From JAVJUV01 sp040220415 (GTDB lineage: Bacteria > Pseudomonadota > Alphaproteobacteria > Rhodobacterales > Rhodobacteraceae), in NCBI GenBank assembly GCA_040220415.1, contig JAVJUV010000140.1:1-64000 (forward strand): a DNA stretch of 64,000 nucleotides, given 5' to 3'. Under the pieces are notes generated by a model. That model saw nothing but the letters and a program-made list of their open reading frames with translations. It was not told the DNA's origin and made no database searches. This document shows positions 18,282-26,279 of this stretch, in pieces; position 1 is the stretch's first letter, and each line of letters opens with the position of its first letter. The position numbers were made by a program, and so were the translations under genes.

Positions 18282-18290
18282 TGTGGGAAA
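18282..18290 (-). promoter_or_regulatory. DnaA box-like site, TTTCCCACA (7/9)
   Basis: TTTCCCACA on the minus strand. The same variant recurs in the other orientation at 18442-18450, which supports a functional weak box. Confidence 0.45.
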
Positions 18291-18342
18291 GGAAAACCAA
18301 TGAAACTGAAGTATTTGCCTTTTGATAGGGTTAATCAGGATT

Positions 18343-18351
18343 TTATCCACA
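18343..18351 (+). promoter_or_regulatory. DnaA box 2, perfect TTATCCACA
   Basis: A perfect box immediately left of the AT-rich segment, the classical position for loading DnaA next to the unwinding element. A CtrA-like half-match (TTAA-N7-TTTA, 18331-18345) overlaps its left edge. Confidence 0.8.
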
Positions 18352-18360
18352 AGCCGGAAG

Positions 18361-18410
18361 ATAGATTAGATAATTATAAGCTTCTGTTAATATTTAGTTT
18401 TTTAATGTAC
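18361..18410. other. AT-rich candidate DNA unwinding element
   Basis: Forty-one of fifty bases are A or T in an otherwise GC-rich genome. The segment includes TAGATTAGATAATTATAAG and runs of T. It directly follows the perfect DnaA box at 18343-18351. Confidence 0.65.
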
Positions 18411-18441
18411 TGGCGTAACTTCTATCATCTCATCTACAGCT

Positions 18442-18450
18442 TTTCCCACA
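18442..18450 (+). promoter_or_regulatory. DnaA box-like site, TTTCCCACA (7/9)
   Basis: Weak box right of the AT-rich segment, identical in sequence to the inverted site at 18282-18290. Confidence 0.45.
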
Positions 18451-18488
18451 GTTCCTCCAAGATGTTCATATCCCTGTTGAGCAGTGCG

Positions 18489-18497
18489 TAATCCACA
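18489..18497 (+). promoter_or_regulatory. DnaA box-like site, TAATCCACA (8/9)
   Basis: One mismatch to TTATCCACA, same strand as box 2. Rightmost box, about 80 bp before hemJ. Confidence 0.55.
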
Positions 18498-18579
18498 GTT
18501 TCATCGGGACCAACAAACACATCATCCTTTCTTCTCTATATAATTATTATTAGGAGGATCGGTAACGCCGGAGTGTTTC

Positions 18580-19020
18580 ATGACCGACCTTCTGTCACTT
18601 GCCTATCCTTGGACCAAGGCGTTTCACATCATAGCGGTGATCTCCTGGATGGCTGGGATCTTCTATCTGCCGAGGTTGTTCGTCTACCACGTCGAGCAGA
18701 GAAACGGTGAAGATCCGATCTTTGAAATGATGGAGCTGAAGCTCCTTCGCGTGATCATGAACCCGGCGATGATCGCGACCTGGGTGTTCGGGCTGTGCCT
18801 TGTCTTTACGCCTGGGATCGTCGACTGGGGTTCCGTCTGGCCGTGGGTCAAGGCGGCGGGCGTGCTGGCGATGACGTGGTTCCATCACTGGCTGGGTCGC
18901 AGGCGGAAGGATTTCGTTACCGGTCGGAACACGTTGACCGGCCGGCAGTACCGGATGATGAACGAGGTTCCGACGTTCCTGATGGTGGTCATCGTCATTG
19001 CCGTCGTCGTGCGTTTCTGA
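18580..19020 (+). CDS. hemJ: Protoporphyrinogen IX oxidase HemJ
   Basis: A 146-aa inner-membrane heme enzyme that oxidises protoporphyrinogen IX to protoporphyrin IX, the penultimate step of heme synthesis. It has four hydrophobic helices. The family motifs include KAFHIIAVISWMAGIFYLPRLFVYH, read here as overlapping short stretches with the conserved histidine in the first helix, and a C-terminal FRxxNEVPT-like motif (YRMMNEVPTF). GGAGTGTTTC precedes the ATG. It is the first gene rightward from oriC. Ferrochelatase (52365) and HemW (26280) are elsewhere in the window. Confidence 0.9.
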   Translation: MTDLLSLAYPWTKAFHIIAVISWMAGIFYLPRLFVYHVEQRNGEDPIFEMMELKLLRVIMNPAMIATWVFGLCLVFTPGIVDWGSVWPWVKAAGVLAMTWFHHWLGRRRKDFVTGRNTLTGRQYRMMNEVPTFLMVVIVIAVVVRF

Positions 19021-19145
19021 CTTTCATTGACATGAGGGGCGTGTCTCCTTATATCCGCCGACAGGCTCTCGTCCGGGATGCTGGTTTTCCATGAATGTAA
19101 TTGGTTGCCGCGCGTGTTCAGCGCCGCACCAAAAGGTGTCTTCCC

Positions 19146-20417
19146 ATGTCCCAAGACCGTTTGAACCTGTCCGATCTGAAAGCACAGAGCGCGGCAGACC
19201 TGCTCGCCATGGCGGAGGAGCTCGAGATCGAGAACGCCTCGACCATGCGCAAGGGCGAGATGATGTTCCAGATCCTGCGCGAGCGGGCGGATGAAGGCTG
19301 GACGGTTTTCGGTGATGGGGTTCTCGAAGTCCTGCAGGACGGCTTCGGCTTCCTGCGCTCGCCTGAGGCCAACTATCTGCCGGGTCCGGACGACATCTAT
19401 GTTTCGCCAGACACGATCCGGCAGTTTTCGCTGCGCACCGGTGACACGGTCGAGGGTGAAATTCGGGCACCCGACGACAACGAGCGGTATTTTGCGCTGA
19501 CCAATGTCAGTCAGATCAACTTTGAGGATCCCGAGCACGCTCGTCACAAGATCGCGTTCGACAACCTGACGCCGCTTTATCCCGACGAACGGCTGAAGAT
19601 GGAAATCGAAGAGCCGACGATCAAGGACAAGTCTGCCCGGGTGATTGATCTGGTCGCGCCTATCGGCAAGGGGCAACGGTCGCTGATCGTGGCGCCGCCA
19701 CGGACGGGTAAGACGGTGATCCTGCAGAACATCGCCGCGAGTATCGAGCGGAACCATCCGGAATGTTATTTGATCGTCCTGCTGATCGATGAACGCCCGG
19801 AAGAGGTGACCGACATGCAACGCTCGGTCAAAGGCGAGGTGATTTCGTCGACCTTCGATGAACCGGCCGCGCGGCACGTGGCTGTGGCCGAGATGGTCAT
19901 CGAGAAAGCCAAGCGTTTGGTCGAGCATAAACGAGATGTAGTTATTCTTCTCGACTCGATCACAAGACTTGGTAGGGCCTATAACACTGTCGTTCCGTCT
20001 TCGGGCAAGGTTCTGACCGGCGGCGTCGATGCGAACGCGCTGCAAAGACCGAAGCGTTTCTTCGGCGCGGCGCGGAACATCGAGGAGGGCGGCTCTCTCA
20101 CCATCGTGTCGACCGCGCTGATCGAAACCGGCAGCCGGATGGACGAGGTGATCTTTGAAGAGTTCAAGGGCACTGGCAACTCGGAGCTCGTTCTCGACCG
20201 GAAGATCGCAGACAAACGGGTATTCCCCGCGATCGACATCCTCAAGTCTGGCACGCGGAAGGAAGATCTGCTCATCGACAAGGGTGATCTTCAGAAGACC
20301 TTCGTGCTGCGCCGGATCCTCAACCCGATGGGCACAACCGATGCAATCGAGTTCCTGTTGAGCAAGCTTAAGCAGACGAAGACGAACTCGGAATTCTTCG
20401 ATTCGATGAACACCTGA
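19146..20417 (+). CDS. rho: Transcription termination factor Rho
   Basis: A 423-aa hexameric RNA helicase that terminates transcription at Rho sites. The order is an N-terminal Rho_N helix bundle (about 5-45), an RNA-binding cold-shock-like domain (55-125, with DGFGFLRSP) and the RecA-like ATPase, with a P-loop in APPRTGKT (183-190) and Walker B VVILLDSITR. The ATG at 19146 gives the standard MSQ/LNLSDLK opening; a longer frame from 19101 is not conserved-looking. The 125-nt space after hemJ may hold leader RNA for autogenous control, but no specific element was identified. Confidence 0.95.
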   Translation: MSQDRLNLSDLKAQSAADLLAMAEELEIENASTMRKGEMMFQILRERADEGWTVFGDGVLEVLQDGFGFLRSPEANYLPGPDDIYVSPDTIRQFSLRTGDTVEGEIRAPDDNERYFALTNVSQINFEDPEHARHKIAFDNLTPLYPDERLKMEIEEPTIKDKSARVIDLVAPIGKGQRSLIVAPPRTGKTVILQNIAASIERNHPECYLIVLLIDERPEEVTDMQRSVKGEVISSTFDEPAARHVAVAEMVIEKAKRLVEHKRDVVILLDSITRLGRAYNTVVPSSGKVLTGGVDANALQRPKRFFGAARNIEEGGSLTIVSTALIETGSRMDEVIFEEFKGTGNSELVLDRKIADKRVFPAIDILKSGTRKEDLLIDKGDLQKTFVLRRILNPMGTTDAIEFLLSKLKQTKTNSEFFDSMNT

Positions 20418-20442
20418 CCGAGAGCCTCCTCGGAGGGCTTCG

Positions 20443-21729
20443 ATGGATACCATATTCGCTCTTTCGACGGCCCCGGGGAAAGCCGGCGTCGCAATAATCC
20501 GCGTGTCGGGGCCGGGTGTCCCGGCCGCTGTAAAGCGCCTTTGTGGCGACGTGCCGCCGGAGCGCAAGGCGTCGCTTCGCGTCCTTCGCGACGAGATGGG
20601 ACACAGGCTGGACGAAGCGCTGGTTCTGACATTCGCCGAGGATCACAGCTTCACAGGGGAGGCGTGTGCAGAGTTCCAGGTACATGGCAGTACTGCAGTG
20701 ACCTCAGCTCTTCTCGGAGCATTGGGGCGGATACAGGGGCTTCGATCAGCCGAAGCAGGTGAATTTACCCGGCGTGCTTTGGAGAATGGGAAGCTTGACC
20801 TGGCTCAGGTCGAGGGCCTCGCTGATCTGATCGATGCTGAAACGGAAGCCCAGCGGCGCCAGGCGATGCGGGTTCTAGCCGGTGACCTTGGGCAGAAGGC
20901 CGAGGGTTGGCGCGTCAATCTCATTCGGGCGGCCGCATTGCTTGAGGCGACGATTGATTTCGCCGATGAAGAGGTGCCGGTCGATGTTGGTCCGGAAGTG
21001 AATGACCTTGTAGCGAAGGTCATTGTTGAGATTCGGAAGGAGATCGAGGGCGTCGGTGTTGCGGAGCGCATTCGTACTGGGTTCGAAGTTGCGATCGTCG
21101 GGGCGCCGAACGTGGGCAAGTCCACTTTGTTGAACGCCATCGCGGGCCGCGATGCAGCGATCACGTCCGAACATGCAGGTACCACGCGTGATGTCATCGA
21201 AGTGCGCATGGATCTTGCCGGGTTGCCAGTGACCCTGCTCGATACGGCAGGATTGCGAGAAACCGTGGATGAGGTCGAGTCAATTGGTATCGACCGGGCG
21301 AAGAACCGGGCGGAGCTCGCCGACCTTCGCGTGTTTCTCGTCGAACCTGGACAGAGGCCCGAGATGGAACCGAAGGATCAGGACATCGTTCTTACGGCCA
21401 AGGCTGATCTCACTGGTGGTTCCAGTAATTCCGTGTCCGGTAAGACAGGCCAGGGCATCGAGGCACTTGTGAGCAGGATTGGAACAGTGCTGTCAGGTCG
21501 CGCCGCGGGTAGCGGGCTCGCGACCAGGGACCGGCACCGGGAGGCCATGGTTCGCGGTCTGGAGGCACTCAACGCCGCGTGTGAGCTCTTGCCATTGGGT
21601 GAAACGAGCGCCGACCTGGCAGCGGAGGAAATCCGGACCGCTATTCGCGCTCTTGATTCTCTGGTAGGACGCATCGATATCGAGAACGTGTTGGACGAGA
21701 TTTTCGCCAGCTTTTGCCTCGGAAAGTAA
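20443..21729 (+). CDS. mnmE: tRNA uridine-5-carboxymethylaminomethyl modification GTPase MnmE
   Basis: A 428-aa GTPase that works with MnmG to modify the wobble uridine of certain tRNAs. It has an N-terminal folate-binding domain (1-118, with DTIFALSTA), helical domains, and a G domain with G1 GAPNVGKST (220-228), TTRD (247-250) and DTAG (267-270). It ends in FCLGK; most family members end in C(I/V)GK, so the active-site cysteine is kept with a conservative change beside it. The 26-nt gap from rho suggests an operon. mnmG follows 12 nt after the stop. Confidence 0.95.
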   Translation: MDTIFALSTAPGKAGVAIIRVSGPGVPAAVKRLCGDVPPERKASLRVLRDEMGHRLDEALVLTFAEDHSFTGEACAEFQVHGSTAVTSALLGALGRIQGLRSAEAGEFTRRALENGKLDLAQVEGLADLIDAETEAQRRQAMRVLAGDLGQKAEGWRVNLIRAAALLEATIDFADEEVPVDVGPEVNDLVAKVIVEIRKEIEGVGVAERIRTGFEVAIVGAPNVGKSTLLNAIAGRDAAITSEHAGTTRDVIEVRMDLAGLPVTLLDTAGLRETVDEVESIGIDRAKNRAELADLRVFLVEPGQRPEMEPKDQDIVLTAKADLTGGSSNSVSGKTGQGIEALVSRIGTVLSGRAAGSGLATRDRHREAMVRGLEALNAACELLPLGETSADLAAEEIRTAIRALDSLVGRIDIENVLDEIFASFCLGK

Positions 21730-21733
21730 GGAG

Positions 21734-21749
21734 TGTTTCACGTGAAACA
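21734..21749. promoter_or_regulatory. parS site 1, perfect TGTTTCACGTGAAACA
   Basis: A perfect 16-bp parS palindrome, the centromere-like ParB-binding site. It lies between the AAGGAG ribosome site and the start of mnmG and includes the GTG start codon itself (21742). It is about 3.2 kb from oriC and 3.3 kb before parB. Confidence 0.92.
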
Positions 21750-23604
21750 TTTTGATGTCGTTGTGATCGGCGGTGGACACGCCGGGGCCGATGCCGCCCA
21801 TGCGGCCGCGCGGATGGGTGTGCGGACTGCGCTGGTGACGTTGTCGCGTGATGGCATCGGCGTGATGTCCTGTAATCCGGCGATTGGAGGTCTGGGCAAA
21901 GGGCATCTTGTGCGTGAGATCGATGCGCTCGACGGTGTCATGGGTCGTGTTGCAGATAAGGCGGGTATACAGTTTCGCCTACTCAATCGCCGCAAGGGCC
22001 CGGCAGTGCAGGGACCGCGTGCGCAAGCGGATCGCAAGATTTATCGCGAGGAGATGTTGGCCGAAATGATCGCCCAGGAAAATCTGGAGATCATCGAGGG
22101 TGAAGCCGCTGACTTCATCATGAAAGGAGATACCGTCTCGGGAGTCGTGTTTGCGGACGGAAGCGAGATTAGGGCGGCGGCTGTCATTCTGACGACCGGA
22201 ACATTCCTCAGAGGCGTCATTCATATCGGCGACGTCTCAAGACCCGGCGGAAGGATTGGTGACAGGCCATCGGTCAAACTCGCCGAGAGGATCGACTCGT
22301 TCGACGTCAAACTCGGGCGGCTTAAAACGGGAACGCCGCCGCGACTCGATGGAAGGACCATCAACTGGGATTTGTTGGAAGAGCAGCCGGGCGACGATGT
22401 GCCGGTATTCTTTTCATTTCTTTCCAGGGCAGCTGCTGCGAAGCAGGTGTCGTGTGGCATTACGCACACAAATGAACTGACCCACGATGTGATCCGCCGG
22501 AACCTTGATCGGTCGGCCATGTATGGCGGACATATTGATGGGATCGGACCAAGATATTGTCCGTCAATCGAGGATAAAGTGGTCCGGTTTGCCGACAAGT
22601 CGTCCCATCAGATTTTCCTGGAGCCGGAAAGCCTGTCGGATACTGTCATCTATCCAAATGGCATCTCGACGTCCTTGCCGGAGGATGTGCAGGAAGAATA
22701 CGTGCGCTCGATTCATGGCCTGGAGAATACGAAGATTCTCCAACCGGGTTACGCCATTGAGTATGATTACGTCGATCCACGCGCTTTGGACGCCACCCTA
22801 GGCGTAAAGTCCGTGCCCGGGCTGTACCTTGCCGGGCAGATAAACGGGACAACCGGTTATGAGGAGGCCGCGGCGCAAGGCCTTGTTGCCGGTCTGAATG
22901 CGGCACTGGCCGTACAGGGTAAGGAGCCTCACATCTTCAGCCGTTCCGAAAGCTATATTGGCGTGATGGTAGATGACCTGATCACCCGGGGAGTAACGGA
23001 ACCCTATCGTATGTTCACGTCGCGTGCCGAATTCCGGCTGTCCCTTCGCGCAGATAACGCGGATCAACGGCTTACTCCGAATGGTATCTCGATTGGTTGT
23101 GTGGGATCCCCCAGAAGGGAGGTGTTCGACGACAAGATGGAGCGGCTAGACCGTGGCAGGCTACAACTGGAGAACAGTAGCTACACGCCGAAGGAACTTT
23201 CCGACGCCGGTTTGAAGGTGAACCAGGACGGCAGCCGAAGAACGGCCTTCCAGGTGCTGGCTTTTCCGGACACTGATTTCACAGCGATTGTGAATTTGGA
23301 TTCGTCGTTTGAGACCATCGACCCGGAGATCAGAGCGCAACTGGAGAAGGATGCGCTTTATGCCAATTATATCGAGCGCCAGAACCGCGACGTAGAAATG
23401 ATGAAGCGGGATGAGGCGCGGATCATTCCATCTGGGTTCGTGTTTGCGGAGATCGACGGGCTTTCGAATGAACTGAAATCCAAGCTCTCCGCCGCGCGGC
23501 CTGCCAATTTGGCGCAAGCTAGCCGGATCGACGGAATGACCCCGGCAGCTTTGACCTTGATCTTGGCGCGGCTGCGCCATTTCAATCGCGAGAAAAGCGC
23601 GTGA
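21742..23604 (+). CDS. mnmG: tRNA uridine-5-carboxymethylaminomethyl modification enzyme MnmG (GidA)
   Basis: A 620-aa FAD protein, partner of MnmE in wobble-uridine modification. The FAD dinucleotide motif is GGGHAG near residue 11-16; GPRAQADRKIY and the C-terminal family region ending LARLRHF follow. The GTG at 21742 is preferred over the GTG at 21733 because AAGGAG then sits 8 nt upstream instead of touching the start. The parS palindrome occupies this initiation region. The stop overlaps rsmG by GTGA. Confidence 0.95.
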   Translation: MKHFDVVVIGGGHAGADAAHAAARMGVRTALVTLSRDGIGVMSCNPAIGGLGKGHLVREIDALDGVMGRVADKAGIQFRLLNRRKGPAVQGPRAQADRKIYREEMLAEMIAQENLEIIEGEAADFIMKGDTVSGVVFADGSEIRAAAVILTTGTFLRGVIHIGDVSRPGGRIGDRPSVKLAERIDSFDVKLGRLKTGTPPRLDGRTINWDLLEEQPGDDVPVFFSFLSRAAAAKQVSCGITHTNELTHDVIRRNLDRSAMYGGHIDGIGPRYCPSIEDKVVRFADKSSHQIFLEPESLSDTVIYPNGISTSLPEDVQEEYVRSIHGLENTKILQPGYAIEYDYVDPRALDATLGVKSVPGLYLAGQINGTTGYEEAAAQGLVAGLNAALAVQGKEPHIFSRSESYIGVMVDDLITRGVTEPYRMFTSRAEFRLSLRADNADQRLTPNGISIGCVGSPRREVFDDKMERLDRGRLQLENSSYTPKELSDAGLKVNQDGSRRTAFQVLAFPDTDFTAIVNLDSSFETIDPEIRAQLEKDALYANYIERQNRDVEMMKRDEARIIPSGFVFAEIDGLSNELKSKLSAARPANLAQASRIDGMTPAALTLILARLRHFNREKSA

Positions 23605-24206
23605 GCGTGGATCTGGATGTTTCACGTGAAACAATCGAGCGTCTTGAAACTTACGATAGTCTTCTAAGGAAGTGGAATCCGCGGATAAATCTGGTGGCGA
23701 AGTCCACTTTGAACGATCTCTGGAACCGTCATTTCGTTGACTCGGCTCAACTCTACAAGCTTGTATCGCATCCGGTTCAGCATTGGGCCGACATTGGCTC
23801 CGGCGGAGGCTTTCCTGGCCTTGTGATAGCGATCATGGCGATCGAGCATGGTTCGCCGTTCCGCGTTACGCTGGTTGAAAGTGATGCCCGCAAATGTGCG
23901 TTTCTTCGGACGGTGGCCCGAGAAACCGGCGCGAGGGTCTCGGTTATCAATGACCGGATCGAAGACATCCCAAGACTTGAATGCGATGTGATCACCGCTC
24001 GAGCCTTGGCGGATTTGACTACGCTGCTGGGATACGCCGAGAGGAATCTCAACGAGTTCGGTCGGGCGCTCTTCCTGAAAGGGGTGACATGGAAAAAAGA
24101 GCTCAGCGACGCGCAACAGACGTGGAAGTTCGATCTTCGGACCGTTAAGAGTAAGACCGAGGATGGCCCCGTTGTTCTGAGCATTACAGGAGTGTCCCGT
24201 GTCTGA
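23601..24206 (+). CDS. rsmG: 16S rRNA (guanine527-N7)-methyltransferase
   Basis: A 201-aa SAM-dependent enzyme that methylates G527 of 16S rRNA. The opening is VSRETIERLETY. Substrate/SAM motif I is ADIGSGGGFPGLV, and LVESDARKCAFLRTVARETG is read here in pieces as the following acidic loop. A GTG start overlaps the mnmG stop. Codons 6-11 (DVSRET) are encoded by the second parS site. The end overlaps parA by 8 nt, linking ribosome methylation with segregation genes in one transcription unit. Confidence 0.95.
   Translation: MSVDLDVSRETIERLETYDSLLRKWNPRINLVAKSTLNDLWNRHFVDSAQLYKLVSHPVQHWADIGSGGGFPGLVIAIMAIEHGSPFRVTLVESDARKCAFLRTVARETGARVSVINDRIEDIPRLECDVITARALADLTTLLGYAERNLNEFGRALFLKGVTWKKELSDAQQTWKFDLRTVKSKTEDGPVVLSITGVSRV
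23618..23633. promoter_or_regulatory. parS site 2, perfect TGTTTCACGTGAAACA
   Basis: A second perfect 16-bp parS, inside the rsmG coding sequence where it specifies part of DVSRET. It lies 1,884 bp from site 1 and about 1.4 kb before parB. The amino acid sequence tolerates it, so a DNA-level constraint is shared with coding. Confidence 0.92.
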
Positions 24207-25008
24207 TCCGACCCGGCCGAAAGCACCGAGAATAATAGCTGTTGCCAACCAGAAAGGTGGCGTGGGCAAAACGACGACGACGATCAATCTCGGCGCCGCT
24301 CTCGCGGAGTCGGGTTGCCGCGTGCTCATCGTGGACCTTGATCCGCAGGGGAATGCGTCCACCGGATTGGGTATTGAACCTGACGCTCGCACATACACGA
24401 CATACGACCTGCTTCTCGACGAGGTGGATCTGGAAGACGTCATTCTGGAAACGGGCGAGCAGAATCTTCAAATTATCCCGGCAACCGTGGATCTCAGTTC
24501 CGCGGATATCGAGCTCATAGCCAACGAAAAGCGCAGTTTCCTCCTTCACGATGCGCTGCGCCAGCCTGCGATCGACTCATTCGGCTTCGAGTATATCCTG
24601 ATCGATTGCCCGCCTTCGCTCAGCCTGCTGACCGTGAATGCGATGGTCGCCGCGCACTCGATACTCGTGCCGTTGCAATCCGAGTTTTTTGCGTTGGAAG
24701 GCCTGTCCCAATTGATGCTGACAGTTCGGGAGGTTCGCCAGTCGGCCAATCCGAACCTTCGGATAGAGGGGGTTGTCCTGACGATGTACGACATGCGCAA
24801 CAACCTTTCCGCCCAAGTCGAGGAAGACGCTCGGGAGAACCTAGGCGACTTGGTGTTCAAAACCCTCATTCCACGGAATGTGCGGGTCAGCGAAGCGCCC
24901 TCCTATTCGGTTCCGGTGCTTCGCTATGACAGTGCGTCGAAAGGTGCACAGGCCTACCGCGAGTTGGCTGCCGAACTGATGAGAAATCACACGCCGGTCG
25001 CAGCCTAA
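24199..25008 (+). CDS. parA: Chromosome partitioning ATPase ParA (Soj)
   Basis: A 269-aa deviant-Walker-A ATPase that drives movement of ParB-parS complexes. The signature KGGVGKTTT is at residues 19-27, the Walker B strand is LIDCPPSLS and the DNA-binding region contains EGLSQLMLTV. A short N-terminal tail and no helix-turn-helix domain mark it as chromosomal rather than plasmid type Ia. A GTG start overlaps rsmG by 8 nt. parB follows after 22 nt. Confidence 0.95.
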   Translation: MSDPTRPKAPRIIAVANQKGGVGKTTTTINLGAALAESGCRVLIVDLDPQGNASTGLGIEPDARTYTTYDLLLDEVDLEDVILETGEQNLQIIPATVDLSSADIELIANEKRSFLLHDALRQPAIDSFGFEYILIDCPPSLSLLTVNAMVAAHSILVPLQSEFFALEGLSQLMLTVREVRQSANPNLRIEGVVLTMYDMRNNLSAQVEEDARENLGDLVFKTLIPRNVRVSEAPSYSVPVLRYDSASKGAQAYRELAAELMRNHTPVAA

Positions 25009-25030
25009 AAAAGAGAAGGGAGTGGCCGGG

Positions 25031-25933
25031 ATGGCAGAGAAGAAACCCAAACGCGGCCTTGGGCGCGGGCTTTCAGCGTTGATGGCAGACGTCAACGAGG
25101 GCCATGGCGACGAAACCGAGGCTCCGAAACATCCTGACAGGGTGATCCCGATCGAAATGATCGCACCCAATCCGGACCAGCCGCGGCGGTCGTTCGACCC
25201 AGAAGCGCTCGAGGACTTGGCGGCGTCCATCCGAGAAAAAGGGATAATCCAGCCGCTGATCGTCAGGCCCAGCCCGAGAAGCGAGGGGCAGTTCGAAATT
25301 GTTGCCGGCGAACGGCGCTGGCGCGCCGCGCAGATGGCAAAGCTGCATGCGGTGCCCGCGCTGGTGCGTGACTTCGATGATACCGAGGTACTGGAAGTTG
25401 CCATCATCGAGAACGTTCAGCGCGCTGATCTGAACCCGGTGGAAGAAGCCGCCGGTTACAACCAGCTGATGGAGAAATTCGGGCATACGCAGGAACGCCT
25501 GGCAACAGCACTGGGCAAAAGCCGTAGTCATATCGCGAACTCGGTGCGTCTTTTGACGCTTCCGGAAGAAGTTCAAAGCTATGTGCGAGACGGAAAGCTG
25601 TCAGCGGGGCATGCCAGAACGCTCATTACCGCAGAAGATCCGGTTGGGCTGGCCAAGCAGATCATCAAGAAGGGCCTGTCGGTGCGAGAAGCCGAGAAGC
25701 TAGCCAAGCCCGAGCAGGACAACATCTTTTCCACCACGTCAAAGCCCAAGACAAAGCCCGTTGCAGAGAAGGATGCGGACACAAAGGCTCTCGAAGGCGA
25801 TCTTTCCGCCGGTTTGGGAATGAAGGTCGTTATCAACCACAAGTCGGGTCAGGAGAGCGGAGAGATTGTTATAGCGTACGAGTCACTCGACCAACTTGAC
25901 GATCTCTGCCGAGTCCTGAGTTCTAGCAGTTAG
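25031..25933 (+). CDS. parB: Chromosome partitioning protein ParB (Spo0J)
   Basis: A 300-aa CTPase clamp that loads at parS and spreads. The N-terminal KKPKRGLGRGLSALM segment is the ParA-interaction peptide. It is followed by the ParB/Srx CTPase domain with the GERRWRA motif (near residue 95), a helix-turn-helix in the middle (GKSRSHIANSVRLL) and a C-terminal dimerisation zipper. The ATG at 25031 has GGGAG eight bases upstream; the GTG at 25022 would touch it. Both parS sites lie upstream in the same unit. The stop overlaps convergent ybaN-like DNA by 11 nt. Confidence 0.95.
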   Translation: MAEKKPKRGLGRGLSALMADVNEGHGDETEAPKHPDRVIPIEMIAPNPDQPRRSFDPEALEDLAASIREKGIIQPLIVRPSPRSEGQFEIVAGERRWRAAQMAKLHAVPALVRDFDDTEVLEVAIIENVQRADLNPVEEAAGYNQLMEKFGHTQERLATALGKSRSHIANSVRLLTLPEEVQSYVRDGKLSAGHARTLITAEDPVGLAKQIIKKGLSVREAEKLAKPEQDNIFSTTSKPKTKPVAEKDADTKALEGDLSAGLGMKVVINHKSGQESGEIVIAYESLDQLDDLCRVLSSSS

Positions 25934-26276
25934 GCCGCGTCCAGAGGAAGATCAGCACACAGCACAGGACAATCGCCTGTATGATGAGGATTTCCGGGCG
26001 CAAACCCAAAAAGACGGAAAGCGCAAACACTAATGCTATGGAAACGGTTGCCAGTTTCTTGGCGCCCGTGCGTATTGCTCCGCGTTCTTGCCAGTGAATT
26101 ATCGCCGGGCCAAATCGCGGATGGGTCAATAGCCAAGTGTGCATACGTTCCGACGAGCGCGCGAAGAAGAAGGCTGCCAGAAGCAAGAAAGGTACCGTCG
26201 GCAGGAGAGGCAGCACAACACCGACCAAGCCAAGACCGACACTCAGCAACCCGAGGCTCAGCCAAACGAAACGCAT
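25923..26276 (-). CDS. YbaN/DUF454 family inner-membrane protein
   Basis: A 117-aa small membrane protein with two or three hydrophobic segments. It shows the DUF454 signatures GVVLPLLPTVPFLLLAAFFFARSS (seen as short adjoining motifs), HPRFGPAI and W-G-AI. The biochemical role of YbaN proteins is unknown. It follows the hemW gene on the same strand with only 3 nt between (hemW stop 26280, this start 26276 on the reverse strand). Convergent overlap with parB is 11 nt. Confidence 0.88.
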   Translation of the reverse strand: MRFVWLSLGLLSVGLGLVGVVLPLLPTVPFLLLAAFFFARSSERMHTWLLTHPRFGPAIIHWQERGAIRTGAKKLATVSIALVFALSVFLGLRPEILIIQAIVLCCVLIFLWTRPNC

Positions 26277-26279
26277 GAC

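Larger units (their letters stand above)
18160..18579. other. Predicted chromosomal replication origin (oriC)
   Basis: A 420-bp region without a gene lies between divergent maf and hemJ. It holds two perfect TTATCCACA DnaA boxes in opposite orientation, one 8/9 match and two TTTCCCACA 7/9 matches. It also contains a 50-bp segment in which 41 bases are A or T. parA, parB and two parS sites lie within 6 kb on the right. This combination is the standard signature of an alphaproteobacterial chromosomal origin. No protein-coding potential was seen in the region. Confidence 0.85.
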
